Positions 52,821 to 63,810 of a stretch of DNA of 64,000 nucleotides are shown here, one piece after another. Origin of the DNA: Roseibium polysiphoniae. Lineage in GTDB: Bacteria; Pseudomonadota; Alphaproteobacteria; Rhizobiales; Stappiaceae. The position numbers were made by a program, and so were the translations under genes. Each line of letters begins with the position of its first letter. Position 1 is the stretch's first letter. The stretch lies in contig NZ_JACYXJ010000004.1 of NCBI RefSeq assembly GCF_014842925.1, forward strand, positions 530,251-594,250, given 5' to 3'. The notes beneath the pieces are model-generated. The model had not been told where the DNA came from. It saw only the letters and a program-made list of their open reading frames with translations, and did no database searches.

Positions 52821-52851
52821 CGCGCACCCGGTGTCAAGCACCGGGTGCGCG
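52821..52851 (-). promoter_or_regulatory. Intercistronic stem-loop after the hut binding-protein gene
   Basis: Perfect 13-bp stem (CGCGCACCCGGTG with CACCGGGTGCGCG) and a 5-base loop, ten bases after the stop. No T-run. Likely stabilises the binding-protein message and limits read-through. Confidence 0.8.
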
Positions 52852-52860
52852 AGTTCCAGG

Positions 52861-53679
52861 TTAGTTGACGACCGGCATGGTGGTCGGCAGATCCGGGTTG
52901 GAGCCGAGCCACTTTTCGTTGATCGCCTGAAGGCGGCCGTCCTCATGCATCTTGATGATGATCTTGTTGATCTCTGCGATCAGCGACGCACTGTCTTCGC
53001 CTCCCGGAGCGACCCAGCCGAAGAACTTGGGGTCGCCGAAGGGGGGCATGACCATTTCGAACAAGCCTGCACGCTGAACGGCAGCGTAACCCATCAGCGG
53101 AGCGGAATTGGCAACGGCCTGAATACGGCCGGCTGCGAGGTCAGCCAGTGCTTCGTCGATGTTGACGTACTCCCGGACGTCAGCCGGTGTGGTGAGGCTT
53201 TCGGAGAAGGCCTTGAGCTGTTCGAGCTGGGCAGAGCCCTTCTGTGAGCCAACGGCCTTGCCTGCGATATCTTCCGGCTTGGCGATGCTGTCGTCACCTG
53301 CCTTCTTGGCCAGGGCCACGGTCGCGTTGCCGATCGGCAGGGTGAAGTTGTAGCGCTTCATGCGTTCGGCGGTGATGGTCACCGGAGCGTTTACGAAGTC
53401 GAACTTGCCTGCTTCGAGGCCTGGTAGGATCGACTGCCACGGCAGATCCAGGAACTCGACTTCAACGCCCAGCTCCTTGGCAACCTCAGTGAAAAGGTCG
53501 TGGCATATCCCCTGATACTCGCCGTCCTTCAGAATATCGAACGGGGCATAATGCATTTCGGTGGCCGCCACGATCTTACCGCGTTCCTTGATATCAGACA
53601 GCATGTCTGCCTGCGCAGCGCCTGCGAGTCCGATGCTGAGGCCGACGGCGGCTGCAAATCCGAGTAGGTGCTTCTTCAT
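52861..53679 (-). CDS. Polar amino-acid ABC transporter substrate-binding protein (hut locus)
   Basis: Periplasmic protein of 272 residues, SBP_bac_3 type. The signal peptide is MKKHLLGFAAAVGLSIGLAGAAQA, cleaved before DMLSDIKERG. The fold is seen in YAPFDILKDGEYQGICHDLFTEVAKELGV and FDFVNAPVTITAERMKRYNFTLP. AGGAG precedes the ATG at 53679; the longer frame has no support. It follows hutU in the operon, so histidine or urocanate is the likely ligand. Confidence 0.9.
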   Translation of the reverse strand: MKKHLLGFAAAVGLSIGLAGAAQADMLSDIKERGKIVAATEMHYAPFDILKDGEYQGICHDLFTEVAKELGVEVEFLDLPWQSILPGLEAGKFDFVNAPVTITAERMKRYNFTLPIGNATVALAKKAGDDSIAKPEDIAGKAVGSQKGSAQLEQLKAFSESLTTPADVREYVNIDEALADLAAGRIQAVANSAPLMGYAAVQRAGLFEMVMPPFGDPKFFGWVAPGGEDSASLIAEINKIIIKMHEDGRLQAINEKWLGSNPDLPTTMPVVN

Positions 53680-53726
53680 TTGTTCACTCCTGTTGGTCAT
53701 CGCTGTTTGTGGAAGGTTGGTGATTT

Positions 53727-55412
53727 TTATTGTTTTTGGATCCCAGGGAGGTTGAGACCTTGTTCCTCTGCACAGTCCAGTGCAATTTTGTAGCCAGCAT
53801 CCGCATGGCGCATGACGCCGGTCGCCGGATCGTTCCAAAGAACCCTGCCGATGCGTTCATCGGCGGCTTCGGTCCCGTCACAGCAGATAACCATGCCGGA
53901 ATGCTGGGAGTAGCCCATGCCGACACCACCGCCGTGATGAAGAGACACCCACGTCGCACCAGATGCTGTATTCAAAAGGGCATTGAGAAGCGGCCAATCC
54001 GAAACCGCATCCGACCCATCCATCATGGCTTCGGTTTCGCGGTTTGGTGAGGCAACCGAGCCGGAATCCAAATGATCCCGTCCGATCACGATTGGAGCCT
54101 TCAGCTCGCCGGAGCGGACCATCTCGTTGAACGCCAGCCCAAGCCGATGACGTTGGCCTAGGCCCACCCAGCAAATACGCGCAGGCAAGCCCTGGAAGGC
54201 GATGCGGTCGCGGGCCATGTCGAGCCAGTTGTGAAGATGAGGGTCATCTGGAATGATCTCCTTCACCTTGAGGTCGGTCTTGTAGATGTCCTCCGGATCT
54301 CCGGAGAGTGCGCACCAGCGGAATGGCCCGATCCCCTTGCAGAACAAGGGGCGGATGTAGGCAGGCACAAAGCCAGGAAAGGCGAATGCATCCTGGAGAC
54401 CTTCATCCTTCGCGACTTGCCGGATGTTGTTGCCATAGTCCAGCGTTGGCACGCGGGCGTTCCAGAAAGCAACCATGGCTTCAACATGATCGCGCATGGA
54501 GGCGCGAGCCGCTTTTTCGACGGCCTTCGGATTACTCTCGCGCTTTTCACGCCATTCACCAACGGTCCAGCCTTTTGGAAGATAGCCGTTGATCGGGTCA
54601 TGAGCGGAGGTCTGGTCCGTGACAATGTCCGGGCGTGGCCCGCCTGCATTCAGACGACGAACGAGTTCAGGGAAAATGTCCGCCGCATTGCCCAAAAGGC
54701 CAACGGACTTGGCTTCTCCCGCAGATGTCCAGCGGTCAATCATCTCGAGTGCTTCGTCGAGAGACGTTGCCTTCTCATCGACGTATCGGGTGCGCAGGCG
54801 AAAGTCGATGCGGGTTTCATCGCATTCGACGGCAAGACAGCAAGCGCCGGCCATCACAGCTGCCAGTGGTTGGGCGCCGCCCATGCCGCCAAGGCCGCCG
54901 GTCAGGATCCATTTTCCGGTCAGGTCGCCGTCATAGTGCTGGCGGCCGGCCTCTGCGAAAGTTTCATAGGTGCCTTGAACGATCCCCTGGGTACCAATGT
55001 AAATCCAGGAACCCGCAGTCATCTGGCCGTACATGGCCAGACCTTTCTTGTCGAGTTCGTTGAAATGGTCCCAATTGGCCCAATTCGGGACCAGGTTGGA
55101 ATTGGCGATCAGCACGCGTGGAGCGTCCTTGTGGGTGCGGAACACTCCAACGGGCTTGCCTGACTGCACCAGAAGGGTTTCCGTCTCATCAAGCTCTTTC
55201 AGAACGGAGACAATGCGATCGAAATCCTCCCAAGTCCGGGCCGCGCGCCCAATCCCGCCGTAGACCACCAGTTCATGCGGATTTTCGGCAACATCGGGAT
55301 GCAAGTTGTTCATCAGCATCCGCAAGGGAGCTTCCGTCAGCCAGGACTTGGCATTGAGTCCCGGTCCGGTGGGCGGGAAGACGTCACGAGCGTTGTGGCG
55401 ACGATCGGTCAT
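53727..55412 (-). CDS. hutU: Urocanate hydratase
   Basis: Cytosolic NAD-dependent enzyme of 561 residues, normal length, which converts urocanate to imidazolonepropionate. Highly conserved blocks are visible: [62 protein letters not shown] and [15 protein letters not shown]. The start overlaps the stop of hutG by four bases. Part of hutIHGU. Confidence 0.97.
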   Translation of the reverse strand: MTDRRHNARDVFPPTGPGLNAKSWLTEAPLRMLMNNLHPDVAENPHELVVYGGIGRAARTWEDFDRIVSVLKELDETETLLVQSGKPVGVFRTHKDAPRVLIANSNLVPNWANWDHFNELDKKGLAMYGQMTAGSWIYIGTQGIVQGTYETFAEAGRQHYDGDLTGKWILTGGLGGMGGAQPLAAVMAGACCLAVECDETRIDFRLRTRYVDEKATSLDEALEMIDRWTSAGEAKSVGLLGNAADIFPELVRRLNAGGPRPDIVTDQTSAHDPINGYLPKGWTVGEWREKRESNPKAVEKAARASMRDHVEAMVAFWNARVPTLDYGNNIRQVAKDEGLQDAFAFPGFVPAYIRPLFCKGIGPFRWCALSGDPEDIYKTDLKVKEIIPDDPHLHNWLDMARDRIAFQGLPARICWVGLGQRHRLGLAFNEMVRSGELKAPIVIGRDHLDSGSVASPNRETEAMMDGSDAVSDWPLLNALLNTASGATWVSLHHGGGVGMGYSQHSGMVICCDGTEAADERIGRVLWNDPATGVMRHADAGYKIALDCAEEQGLNLPGIQKQ

Positions 55413-56242
55413 TTGTGTCTCCTCAGGGCGTTTTCTTGTCGCTTAGGGGCGAGTTCGCCGGCGATCGCATTAAGATCTTGCAGGATGAACTTGAGGTGCG
55501 GGCGCAGGCGGTCTGCCCGGTCCTGCGAATAGTTGAAGGGCGGCTTTTCAGCCTCGAGATAGGTTGATTGAGCGAGTTCCATCTGGATGGCGTGCACGCC
55601 TTCGGCCGGCCGGCCGTAGTGGCGAGTGGACCAGCCTCCCTTGAAGCGTCCGTTTAGGATGCTGGTATAGCTGTCCGCTCGCTGCGTGCGAGCCACGACG
55701 GCAGCTTCGATCTGCGGGGCGCAAGTGCTGCCGCCGTTGGTGCCGACATTGCAGTCGGGCAACGTTCCTTCAAACAGGAATGGGATGTTCGACCGGATGG
55801 AGTGGCAATCGTAGAGCACTGCAATGCCGTGGATGGCTTTGACGCGCGCGATCTCACCTGCGAGCGCCTTATGATACGCAGCGTGAAAGACGTCCTGCCG
55901 CCGGGCAATTTCGGCTTCATCGGGGGCTCTACCGTCAAGATAAATCGGCAGGCCGTCAAAGTCCGTCGTTGGACAAAGTGTCGTTGTGTTTTGACCCGGG
56001 TAGAGCGAAACGCCGGACGGATCGCGGTTGGCGTCGATGACGTACCGGTGAAAGGTCGCCGTCACGATCGAAACGTCCGGCACCAGACCCTTGTAAAGCT
56101 GATCTACATGCCAGTCGGTGTCTGCGAGCGCTTTTCCATTCTCATTAAACGTGTCCCAAACCTCTTGAGGCACGTGTGTTCCAGCGTGTGGTACGCCGAG
56201 AATGATCGGACTGTCGCCGGATACTACTTCAACCGCGTCCAT
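55409..56242 (-). CDS. hutG: N-formylglutamate deformylase
   Basis: Hydrolase of 277 residues of the N-formylglutamate amidohydrolase family, which releases formate and glutamate. Metal-site motifs are [10 protein letters not shown] and YDCHSIRSN. Together with HutF it gives the five-step histidine route, which avoids formamide. It overlaps hutH by 14 bases and hutU by four. Confidence 0.93.
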   Translation of the reverse strand: MDAVEVVSGDSPIILGVPHAGTHVPQEVWDTFNENGKALADTDWHVDQLYKGLVPDVSIVTATFHRYVIDANRDPSGVSLYPGQNTTTLCPTTDFDGLPIYLDGRAPDEAEIARRQDVFHAAYHKALAGEIARVKAIHGIAVLYDCHSIRSNIPFLFEGTLPDCNVGTNGGSTCAPQIEAAVVARTQRADSYTSILNGRFKGGWSTRHYGRPAEGVHAIQMELAQSTYLEAEKPPFNYSQDRADRLRPHLKFILQDLNAIAGELAPKRQENALRRHK

Positions 56243-57785
56243 GCGAAGGCTCCAGGGTAATTAAGGGCGCGGGCGCGATCTGGCCTATCAGCTCACGGCT
56301 GGCGAGCAGAAGAGCTGCGTGTTTCAGATCCGGTGCCAAGTAGCGATCTGCTTCCAGGGTAGGTATGGCATTGCGCAGTTCTGCGAGGATTTTTTGCAGT
56401 GGACCGCTCGTCTGGAGGGGCGCGCGGCACTCGACACCCAATGCGCCACACAGAAGTTCGACACCAAGAATGTTCGCCAGGTTTCCGGTCATCCGGGTCA
56501 GACGCCGGGCGCCATGAGCTGCCATGGAAACATGGTCTTCCTGGTTCGCCGAAGTCGGGGTGGAATCGGTTGAACAGGGGTTCGCAAGATGCTTGTTCTC
56601 GCTCATGAGGGCCGCGGTGGTGACCTCCGCGATCATCAGTCCGGAATTCAGGCCCGGATCCTTCGCGAGGAAAGGGGGAAGGTCGAATGAAAGGGTCGGG
56701 TCGACCATGAGTGCAACCCGCCGCTGCGCGATTGAGCCGATCTCCGCTATTGCCAATGCAATTTGGTCTGCCGCAAAAGCCACCGGTTCTGCATGGAAAT
56801 TGCCGCCAGAAACAATCCGGCCGGCTTCTGTCAGCACCAGTGGGTTATCTGTCGCCGCGTTTGCCTCAATTTCGAGGGTTCCGGCCGCCATGCGCAAGAG
56901 GTCGAGGCAGGCACCGACCACCTGCGGCTGGCAGCGTATGCAATAGGGATCCTGAACGCGGGTATCGCCATCGCGATGGCTCTCGCGAATTTCGGACCCC
57001 TTCATAAGATCGCGCATAGCCGCTGCAACCTCGATCTGTCCCCGGTGTCCGCGAAGCGCATGGATTTCCGGCAAAAGGGGGGCAGTGGAGCCCATGATCG
57101 CATCGGTAGAAAGGCTTGCAGTGACAAGGCAGGCTTCCGTCAAGCGCCAGGCTTCGAACAAACCAATGAGGGCGAGGGCCGTCGAAAATTGTGTGCCATT
57201 GATCAGTCCCAGACCTTCTTTCGGACCCAACACGACAGGTGAAAGTCCTGCGCGAGATAGAGCTTCGCCTCCAGGCAGGCGCTCGCCGCCAAACTCGGCT
57301 TCACCCTCTCCAATCATGACCGCGGTCATGTGGGCTAGCGGTGCCAAGTCTCCCGATGCCCCGACAGACCCCTGGACCGGAACCACGGGCGTTACGCCTT
57401 TTTCCAGCATGGCCTCGATCAATTCCAGAACGCCGAAACGGACGCCGGATGCACCGCGGGCCAGAGACATCAGCTTGAGGACCATCATCAATCGGACGGC
57501 TGCTCGCTCAAGGTCTGCGCCAACGCCGCAGCAATGGGACAAAATGAGATTGCGCTGGAGAGTAGCGGTATCGCCTGGCGCGATCTTTACGCTGGCCAAT
57601 TTGCCGAAGCCTGTGTTCACGCCATAGACCGCTTCGTTGCCGATGGCGGCTTGTTGAACCCGCTCTGCCGCTTGATCAATTGCAGCCTTGGACGCTCGGT
57701 CGACGGAAACGGCAAGTTCCAGCCGATATATCTTTTCCAGATCATTGAGCGTTACGGAGCCGGGAGTGAGCACGAGGTCGCTCAT
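56229..57785 (-). CDS. hutH: Histidine ammonia-lyase
   Basis: Cytosolic lyase of 518 residues that turns histidine into urocanate and ammonia. The MIO cofactor triad is Ala143-Ser144-Gly145 in [13 protein letters not shown]. Other conserved parts are [11 protein letters not shown] near residue 54 and [15 protein letters not shown]. The start overlaps the stop of hutI by four bases. Confidence 0.97.
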   Translation of the reverse strand: MSDLVLTPGSVTLNDLEKIYRLELAVSVDRASKAAIDQAAERVQQAAIGNEAVYGVNTGFGKLASVKIAPGDTATLQRNLILSHCCGVGADLERAAVRLMMVLKLMSLARGASGVRFGVLELIEAMLEKGVTPVVPVQGSVGASGDLAPLAHMTAVMIGEGEAEFGGERLPGGEALSRAGLSPVVLGPKEGLGLINGTQFSTALALIGLFEAWRLTEACLVTASLSTDAIMGSTAPLLPEIHALRGHRGQIEVAAAMRDLMKGSEIRESHRDGDTRVQDPYCIRCQPQVVGACLDLLRMAAGTLEIEANAATDNPLVLTEAGRIVSGGNFHAEPVAFAADQIALAIAEIGSIAQRRVALMVDPTLSFDLPPFLAKDPGLNSGLMIAEVTTAALMSENKHLANPCSTDSTPTSANQEDHVSMAAHGARRLTRMTGNLANILGVELLCGALGVECRAPLQTSGPLQKILAELRNAIPTLEADRYLAPDLKHAALLLASRELIGQIAPAPLITLEPSHGRG

Positions 57786-58981
57786 TGCAAGCCTCCGAAA
57801 ATTCGAGTCGTAAGAGGGGTGAAGCCGATGCGGTATGAAAGCTCAGATGGGTGTTCCGCATCCCAAATCGCAATGTCTGCCCTCAGGCCTTCCTGCAGCT
57901 TTCCGCAGTCAGACAGTCCCAAGGCTTTGGCGGCTTCGCGGGTAACACCGGCCAGTGCTTCTTCAGGCGTCATCCGAAACAGTGTGCATGCCATGTTCAT
58001 GGTCAGCAGAAGGCTGCTTAATGGTGAAGAGCCAGGGTTGCAGTCGGTTGCAAGTGCTATTGGCACAGCATGCCTTCTTAGGAGCTCTACGGGTGGCTGG
58101 CAGATTTCGCGCAGCGTGTAGAAAGCCCCTGGCAGGAGAACGGCGACCGTGCCAGACGCCTTCATTGCCTTCACACCATCTTCGTCGAGATATTCCAGAT
58201 GGTCAGCGGACAGGGCTCCATGTTCGGCCGCCATTGCTGCGCCGTTCAAATTGGAGAGCTGTTCGGCATGGAGCTTGACCGGGAGGCCGAGGTTTTCAGC
58301 CTTCTGAAAAACCCGGGCGATCTGTTCCGTCGAAAAGGCGATGCCCTCGCAGAACCCATCTACGGCATCGACCAGACCTTCTGCATTGGCCTTTTCAAGC
58401 GCCGGCAGGCAAACTTCAGTCAGGTACCGGTCCTTGTCGTCCCCATAGTCTGCAGGAACGGCATGAGCTCCGAGAAAGGTCGTTCGGATCCGCACCGGAC
58501 GCAGATGTCCGATCTTCCGGGCAACGCGCAGCATGCGAAGTTCGGTCTCAATGTCCAGGCCATAGCCGGACTTGATTTCGAGTGTTGCGACACCTTCAGC
58601 GAGCAAGGCGTCAACACGTCTCAAGGCTCCGGCCAACAGCTCATCGTGCGAAGCGCTGCGGGTCGCCGTCACAGTTGAGATTATGCCGCCGCCGGCTCTT
58701 GCGATCTCTTCATAAGAGGCGCCGTTCAGGCGCATCTCGAACTCTCTGGCGCGGTTCCCGCCAAAGACGATATGCGTATGGCAGTCGATCAAAGCGGGGG
58801 TCACGAGTGCGCCGCCGAGATCTGTCGTCGGTTGGCCCTTCAGTTCTGCCGGCAAGCCTTGCTCTGTGCCGCAGTATCGGATGATGCCGTCCTCGACAGC
58901 GATGACGCCCGATGGGATCAGCCCATAGGCCTGCTCGCCTGGTTGCAGGGTCGCCAAGGTGGCGTTTTGGAAAATTTCCAT
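57782..58981 (-). CDS. hutI: Imidazolonepropionase
   Basis: Metal-dependent amidohydrolase of about 399 residues, third step of histidine breakdown. The zinc motif [18 protein letters not shown], then [16 protein letters not shown] and [16 protein letters not shown], identify it. The ATG at 58981 (MEIFQNATL) gives the usual length; a frame start at 59056 would run nearly into hutF. No strong ribosome site. First gene of the operon, divergent from hutF. Confidence 0.93.
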   Translation of the reverse strand: MEIFQNATLATLQPGEQAYGLIPSGVIAVEDGIIRYCGTEQGLPAELKGQPTTDLGGALVTPALIDCHTHIVFGGNRAREFEMRLNGASYEEIARAGGGIISTVTATRSASHDELLAGALRRVDALLAEGVATLEIKSGYGLDIETELRMLRVARKIGHLRPVRIRTTFLGAHAVPADYGDDKDRYLTEVCLPALEKANAEGLVDAVDGFCEGIAFSTEQIARVFQKAENLGLPVKLHAEQLSNLNGAAMAAEHGALSADHLEYLDEDGVKAMKASGTVAVLLPGAFYTLREICQPPVELLRRHAVPIALATDCNPGSSPLSSLLLTMNMACTLFRMTPEEALAGVTREAAKALGLSDCGKLQEGLRADIAIWDAEHPSELSYRIGFTPLTTRIFGGLQ

Positions 58982-59026
58982 TGGCACAGGAACAAATCCG
59001 GCTTGATAAAATTGCGTTAAATGAGA

Positions 59027-59040
59027 ATATGCATGCACAT
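59027..59040. promoter_or_regulatory. Candidate HutC operator
   Basis: ATATGCATGCACAT, an imperfect palindrome with core TGCATGCA, in the 85-base gap between the divergent hutI and hutF starts. HutC-type repressors bind such short palindromes. Confidence 0.4.
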
Positions 59041-59066
59041 AATATCGTGTCAACAAGGATTCCCCC

Positions 59067-60452
59067 GTGACCCAGATTGTCCGAAAACAATACCTCGCAG
59101 CTCATGCGTTGACGCCGGAAGGTTGGCGGGAAAACGTGCTGATCGGCGTCGAGGACGGGCGAATTCGGTCTGTGGAAATGGGATGTGACAACGTCTCCGC
59201 GACGGCTGAGCGGGTTGGAATTTTGTTGCCGGCGCCTGCCAATCTGCACTCTCATTCCTTTCAGCGCGCGATGGCCGGAATGAGCGAACGCCGTGGTGTG
59301 GAAACGGTCGATAGCTTCTGGACCTGGCGCCAGATCATGTACAGGTTTCTGGATATTCTGACCCCGGAAGATATCGAAGCCATCACTGCCTTTGTGCAAA
59401 TGGAAATGCTTGAAGCAGGCTATGCGTGCAATGTGGAGTTTCACTATGTCCATCACCAGCCTGACGGAACGCCCTATGACCGTCTGGCAGAATTGTCGGA
59501 TCGGATTGCTGCAGCCAGTGCCACGACCGGTATTGGACTGACGCTTCTTCCGGTTCTCTACCGCCAAGGAGGCTGTGATGGCCGAGCTCTTGGGGCAGGA
59601 CAAATCCGCTTTGGCAACGACTACGAACGATATGTGCGCTTGCATGAAGATGCTGGAGTGACACTGCGAGCCCTGACACAGGACTGCAGATTGGGAGTGG
59701 CACCGCATTCGCTTCGAGCCGTGCAGCCTAAGGATTTGGCCGCTTGTGTTGAACTTGCCGGAAAATCACCTTTGCACATGCATTTAGCGGAGCAGGTCAA
59801 GGAAGTGGAGGAGGTGGAAGCAGCCTATGGCCAACGGCCAGTTGAGTGGCTTTTGCATACCCATGACGTTCAGCAGAACTGGTGTCTCATTCATTGCACG
59901 CAAATGACCGCTGATGAAACAAGGGGATTGGCGCAGACAGGGGCTGTTGCAGGGCTTTGTCCGATAACAGAATCAAGCCTCGGAGATGGCATTTTCAATG
60001 GGGTGTCTTATCTGGCCGAGGGTGGGTGTATTGGGGTTGGGTCCGATTCAAATGTTCGTATCTCGCTTTCTGAAGAGTTGCGAACTCTGGAGTATTCTCA
60101 AAGGCTGCGAGACCGGTGCCGGGCCAGTGTGGCGACCCGTGAGAAATCGACCGGGCGTGTGCTATATGAAGCGGCTCTGGCCGGTGGAGCGCAGGCAGCT
60201 GGTCGGGATTCCGGTGCACTGGCGCCGGGCCGACTCGCAGATTTTCTGGCGCTTGACCAAAAGGCGCTCAGTCTTGAGGGATGTACTGGCGATGAGATCC
60301 TGGACACATGGATCTTTGCGTGTGACGACAGACTTGTAAGCGATGTTTGGTCTGCTGGCCGGCACCTGGTCAAGCAAGGTCGGCATGTCGAGGGTGAGGC
60401 GATACGGGGGCGGTATCGAAAGACGATACGGGGGTTGAGGGCCAAACTTTGA
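59067..60452 (+). CDS. hutF: Formimidoylglutamate deiminase
   Basis: Amidohydrolase of 461 residues that removes ammonia from N-formimino-glutamate to give N-formyl-glutamate, the substrate of HutG. The metal site is [16 protein letters not shown], followed by [13 protein letters not shown] and [14 protein letters not shown]. The start is GTG. It overlaps hutC by four bases and is divergent from hutI. Confidence 0.94.
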   Translation: MTQIVRKQYLAAHALTPEGWRENVLIGVEDGRIRSVEMGCDNVSATAERVGILLPAPANLHSHSFQRAMAGMSERRGVETVDSFWTWRQIMYRFLDILTPEDIEAITAFVQMEMLEAGYACNVEFHYVHHQPDGTPYDRLAELSDRIAAASATTGIGLTLLPVLYRQGGCDGRALGAGQIRFGNDYERYVRLHEDAGVTLRALTQDCRLGVAPHSLRAVQPKDLAACVELAGKSPLHMHLAEQVKEVEEVEAAYGQRPVEWLLHTHDVQQNWCLIHCTQMTADETRGLAQTGAVAGLCPITESSLGDGIFNGVSYLAEGGCIGVGSDSNVRISLSEELRTLEYSQRLRDRCRASVATREKSTGRVLYEAALAGGAQAAGRDSGALAPGRLADFLALDQKALSLEGCTGDEILDTWIFACDDRLVSDVWSAGRHLVKQGRHVEGEAIRGRYRKTIRGLRAKL

Positions 60453-61150
60453 AAGCGCAAGAGCTGAACAGCTGGACGCAGATTCGAGAAGAATTGCTGC
60501 GCCGGATCAACGAACGGGTGTGGCATCCAGGGGATATCATTCCAGGAGAGGCGGATCTGGCTGAGGAATTCGGTTGTGCTCGCACCACTGTCAATCGGGC
60601 GCTGAGAGATTTGGCCGAAAGTGGTCTTGTCACCCGCCGCCGCAAAGCCGGGACGCGGGTTGCCATCAACCCGCCCCATAAGGCGACCCTGACGATCCCG
60701 ATTATCCGGGAAGAAGTGGAGGGGCGTGGATCCATCTACAGCCAATCTCTCCTGAAACGTGACAAGCAGACCTTGCCGCCTCATCTGCATGCGGCTTTCC
60801 CGGTGTCTGCCGCGGACCGCCTTCTATATACAGAGACAGTCCATTTCGCCGATGACCGTCCCTTCATGTTTGAAGAGCGCTATACAAATCTTGAGGCTGT
60901 CCCGTCTTTCGAAGCGATCGCCTTTGATCTCATCACGCCAAACGAATGGCTGGTGCAAAACGCTCCCTACACCGCGGGCGACCTAACCTTCTATTCGGTC
61001 AACGCAGGCCAGCGTTTGGCGCGTCTCTATGAGGCTTTGGAAGAAACACCGCTTTTTGTCATGGAGCGAACAACCTTCAATGGAGATCTGCCGATCACCC
61101 ATGTGCGCATGACTTACGGTCCAGGCTACCGACTTAGAACCCGTTTTTGA
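60449..61150 (+). CDS. hutC: Histidine utilisation repressor HutC
   Basis: GntR-family repressor of 233 residues of the HutC subgroup. The winged helix is at about 8-75 (EELLRRINERVWHPGDIIPGEADLAEEFGCARTTVNRAL) and the UTRA effector domain at about 90-228, ending THVRMTYGPGYRLRTRF. The start is TTG in the sequence TTGA overlapping the hutF stop. Urocanate is the known inducer in this subgroup. It should act on the hutI-hutF control region. Confidence 0.93.
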   Translation: MKAQELNSWTQIREELLRRINERVWHPGDIIPGEADLAEEFGCARTTVNRALRDLAESGLVTRRRKAGTRVAINPPHKATLTIPIIREEVEGRGSIYSQSLLKRDKQTLPPHLHAAFPVSAADRLLYTETVHFADDRPFMFEERYTNLEAVPSFEAIAFDLITPNEWLVQNAPYTAGDLTFYSVNAGQRLARLYEALEETPLFVMERTTFNGDLPITHVRMTYGPGYRLRTRF

Positions 61151-61722
61151 GATTGAACCTTGCGGGTGAAATGCTTTCGAATCTGGGAGCCGTTCATCCA
61201 ATTCAGATCAGAGCTTAATGCGTCTATTGAGACGGAAAACGAAAGCTCGCGTATATTTAGAGCTTAGTCTCGAGCAGAATTTCGCCAATATCAAAGTGTC
61301 AAATCAAAGGGTGTTTGGCGCTCTACTGACAGCCGATGTCATTGAATGAAAACTAGCGCGATTTGCTAAGCGAATGATGATGCCGCCGAAGGACGCCTAG
61401 CGCCCACGCCAACCCATCGCGTTCAAGCCTAGGTATATAAAACCGCGCACATATCAAGTGTTGGCGCAGTCGCTAGGGCAAGATGCAACTATGAGAAATT
61501 CATTGGGAAATCTGGTGATGGGGGACAATCATTCTGCCGGCTTATTTTCGCAAATAAGCGATTGCTCTTAACGGACCTCTCCCCTTGATAGGCAATGCAG
61601 TGGCGCCTGGCAAAAACGAAGACCTGATCAGCTTGTCGCAGCTGGTTCCCTAAGAGTATCTGAAGTCAAATGGGGCTCGAATCTAAACTCTGATGGTCAG
61701 CAAGGTAGAACTTACGTCATTG
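61151..61722. other. Intergenic stretch without recognised genes
   Basis: 572 bases after hutC with no credible coding frame on either strand, no tRNA and no clear terminator. Its border with the degraded region to the right suggests decayed sequence. Confidence 0.6.
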
Positions 61723-63303
61723 TCAGATATCGTGTTTTTCTAAAAAATCGCGAATTTTCCGAGTGCAGAAATCAAGTGCTGGTTCCCCCTCGACCAAAAT
61801 GTGGTTCCGGCTTTCAAGCGGTACAAACTCGGCGTTCTCAATACCGTCTGCTAACGCTTGGCCTTGCGCCAGGGGAATGCGTTGGTCCTGCTTCGCATGA
61901 AGGACAATCGTTGGCACTTTGACCTGCGGCAGCCGGTGCCTGACATCAATGTACCCGAAGGCTTCTTGGAACCGGGCAGCGTTTTCCGGAGAGGTGGTTC
62001 GGCGTTAGAATTCGTCAAACCACTCAAGACCTTCCGCGGATGCATCCGGCATGAAGGTGCTCGAGAATATGTGCCGGTAAGCTGGGTTCTCGGTTCCCCA
62101 ACCGTGTCTGGTCAGCGTCAGCACGGCTTCTCGTGGAGCCTCTTCTTCCGGCGTTGCAGCGATACGCCATCCTGCAGCGTATCCACTGATCAAGATCAGT
62201 CCGCTTACGCGTTCCGGGTGGCGGGCAGCATACTCGATGGAGACAGCGCAGCCTTGCGAAATACCCAGGAGCGGAAAGCGCTCAAGTCCAAGGTGATTGG
62301 CGACAATTTCCAAGTCTTCTACAAATGCATCGAAGCTAATGTCAGCGACCTGCCAATCGGACAGACCGCAACCGCGCTCGTCATATCGAACAAATCTACG
62401 ATCGCACGCAAGGTCCGCAAAGCACTGCCCCCAAATTGGACTGGCCCAGTCGAATTCGAGATGTGTCAACCAATTGGCAGCTTTCAAAATGGGAGGTCCA
62501 GACCCCAAACTTGCATGCGCGATCTTTGTTCCTGCGGTAACATTGCAAAACCCGATCTCCTGATTTTTCAACGCGTTTGATCTGGAGTAAGCGAGGCGAT
62601 CCGCTGCACTGCAAGGTGGGCTTGATCTCCGCAAGATCATTTGACCGTCAGGATCGCTGCTGCACTTGCGAGCTGCCACGGGACAAGCATCCAGATCTGA
62701 TAAACCGAATTTTTCTGCAGAAATCGGATCGATTGATCTCAACAACCTGTGCCATTTACGCACCGCGAGCGGTGGCGTATTCGGGTGCGCAAACAGCCTC
62801 ATCAGCAGATCATCGCGTGTGGTGTCGGCGTCCGTACGCTCGGCGACAAGCCAGGCGTCGAAAGCGTCATCTCCAGCATTGTCCAGCCCGGCAAGGAAGC
62901 CGTCATCCAATTGCCTAACCATGGCTTCCAGCACACTGACAGGCAACTGCTCGTGCCCCGATTGCAGTTTTGACCGGATGTTCTGAATGTCAACATTGAC
63001 CCCCCTAGGGTCGAAGAACACCCTTTCTCTGTCCGCCACAATATGATCATTGTTTGCGATCTTCAGAGCATTCCGCAATTTGCTCAGGGCCCATCTTAAC
63101 GATGCTTTCGGATCGTCTGGTGCATCCCAGAACAGTTCGCACAAACGTTCGCGTCGGTGTGGACGGCCAGTGGCAACTAAAAACGCCAGCAACGCCCGGG
63201 CTTTTTTAGATGATGGCAACACTGCTTGGGTGCCTGCGACCGAAACGCTCATTTGTCCGAGCAAAGAGATTTCGATTTCTGGGTCCATGTGCGTACCCAA
63301 CAC
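61723..63303 (-). pseudogene. BTAD-type regulator fused to alpha/beta hydrolase, interrupted by a stop
   Basis: The frame has an N-terminal winged-helix/BTAD region (about residues 8-190: VLPSSKKARALLAFLVATGRPHRRERLCELFWDAPDDPKASLRWALSKLRNAL) and a C-terminal alpha/beta hydrolase. It meets a TAA at 62005-62007 after EWFDEF, then continues in the same frame with RRTTSPENAARFQEAFGYIDVRHRLP to the end at 61723. The nucleophile (GISQG) lies before the stop, while the acid (KQDQRIP) and the histidine (RNHILVEGEPALDF) lie after it, so the truncated form cannot be an active hydrolase. A CAA-to-TAA change would explain it. Recent inactivation or a sequencing error are both possible. Confidence 0.82.
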
Positions 63304-63810
63304 TTCTTGGGCAACCGGATATAATTGGTTTCAACTCAAACTTCTGCCAGCGCTCCAATGATGGACACAGCGATAGATAATAACGGTGCGTTCGCTGCAG
63401 GCGGCAGTTCATGACGCAGACCGGCCGCGTGTGACCGTATGCGGCCTCTGTGTCCGCCAGCGACCGTTGAGAATTGAACCAGAGATGCAGCTGGCCAGTC
63501 CCCATAAAATGTTTGCTGCGCTGCGATGATACCACATTGTCATTCTACCCGGCGGTAAGGGGATGGCATTGCGCGCACTCTTCAAACTTCTTTTTTGTGC
63601 AGCAATACGGACGCCAACGCAGCTTCGAAAAATGCTAGTGCAATTTTTACGAGTTCATGCGTTTTGTAAACTTAAAGGTGGTATTTAAGCTACTGCCCGG
63701 CGGATTGTTGAGGACTTTCAGCTCTTTGATATTTGAATTGCCTAGGTCATTCTTTTTGAGTTTACGCTTTCGATCTACGGAGGAGGGGAGGGCTCCGGTT
63801 TGAAGCCGGG
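63304..63810. other. Intergenic stretch between pseudogene and IS end
   Basis: 507 bases with no supported gene on either strand; short frames lack ribosome sites and family likeness. Confidence 0.55.

Noticed and set aside
61151..61722. Search for a tRNA, small RNA or CRISPR repeat after hutC
   Set aside because: No cloverleaf, no repeated units and no convincing stem-loop could be found by eye.
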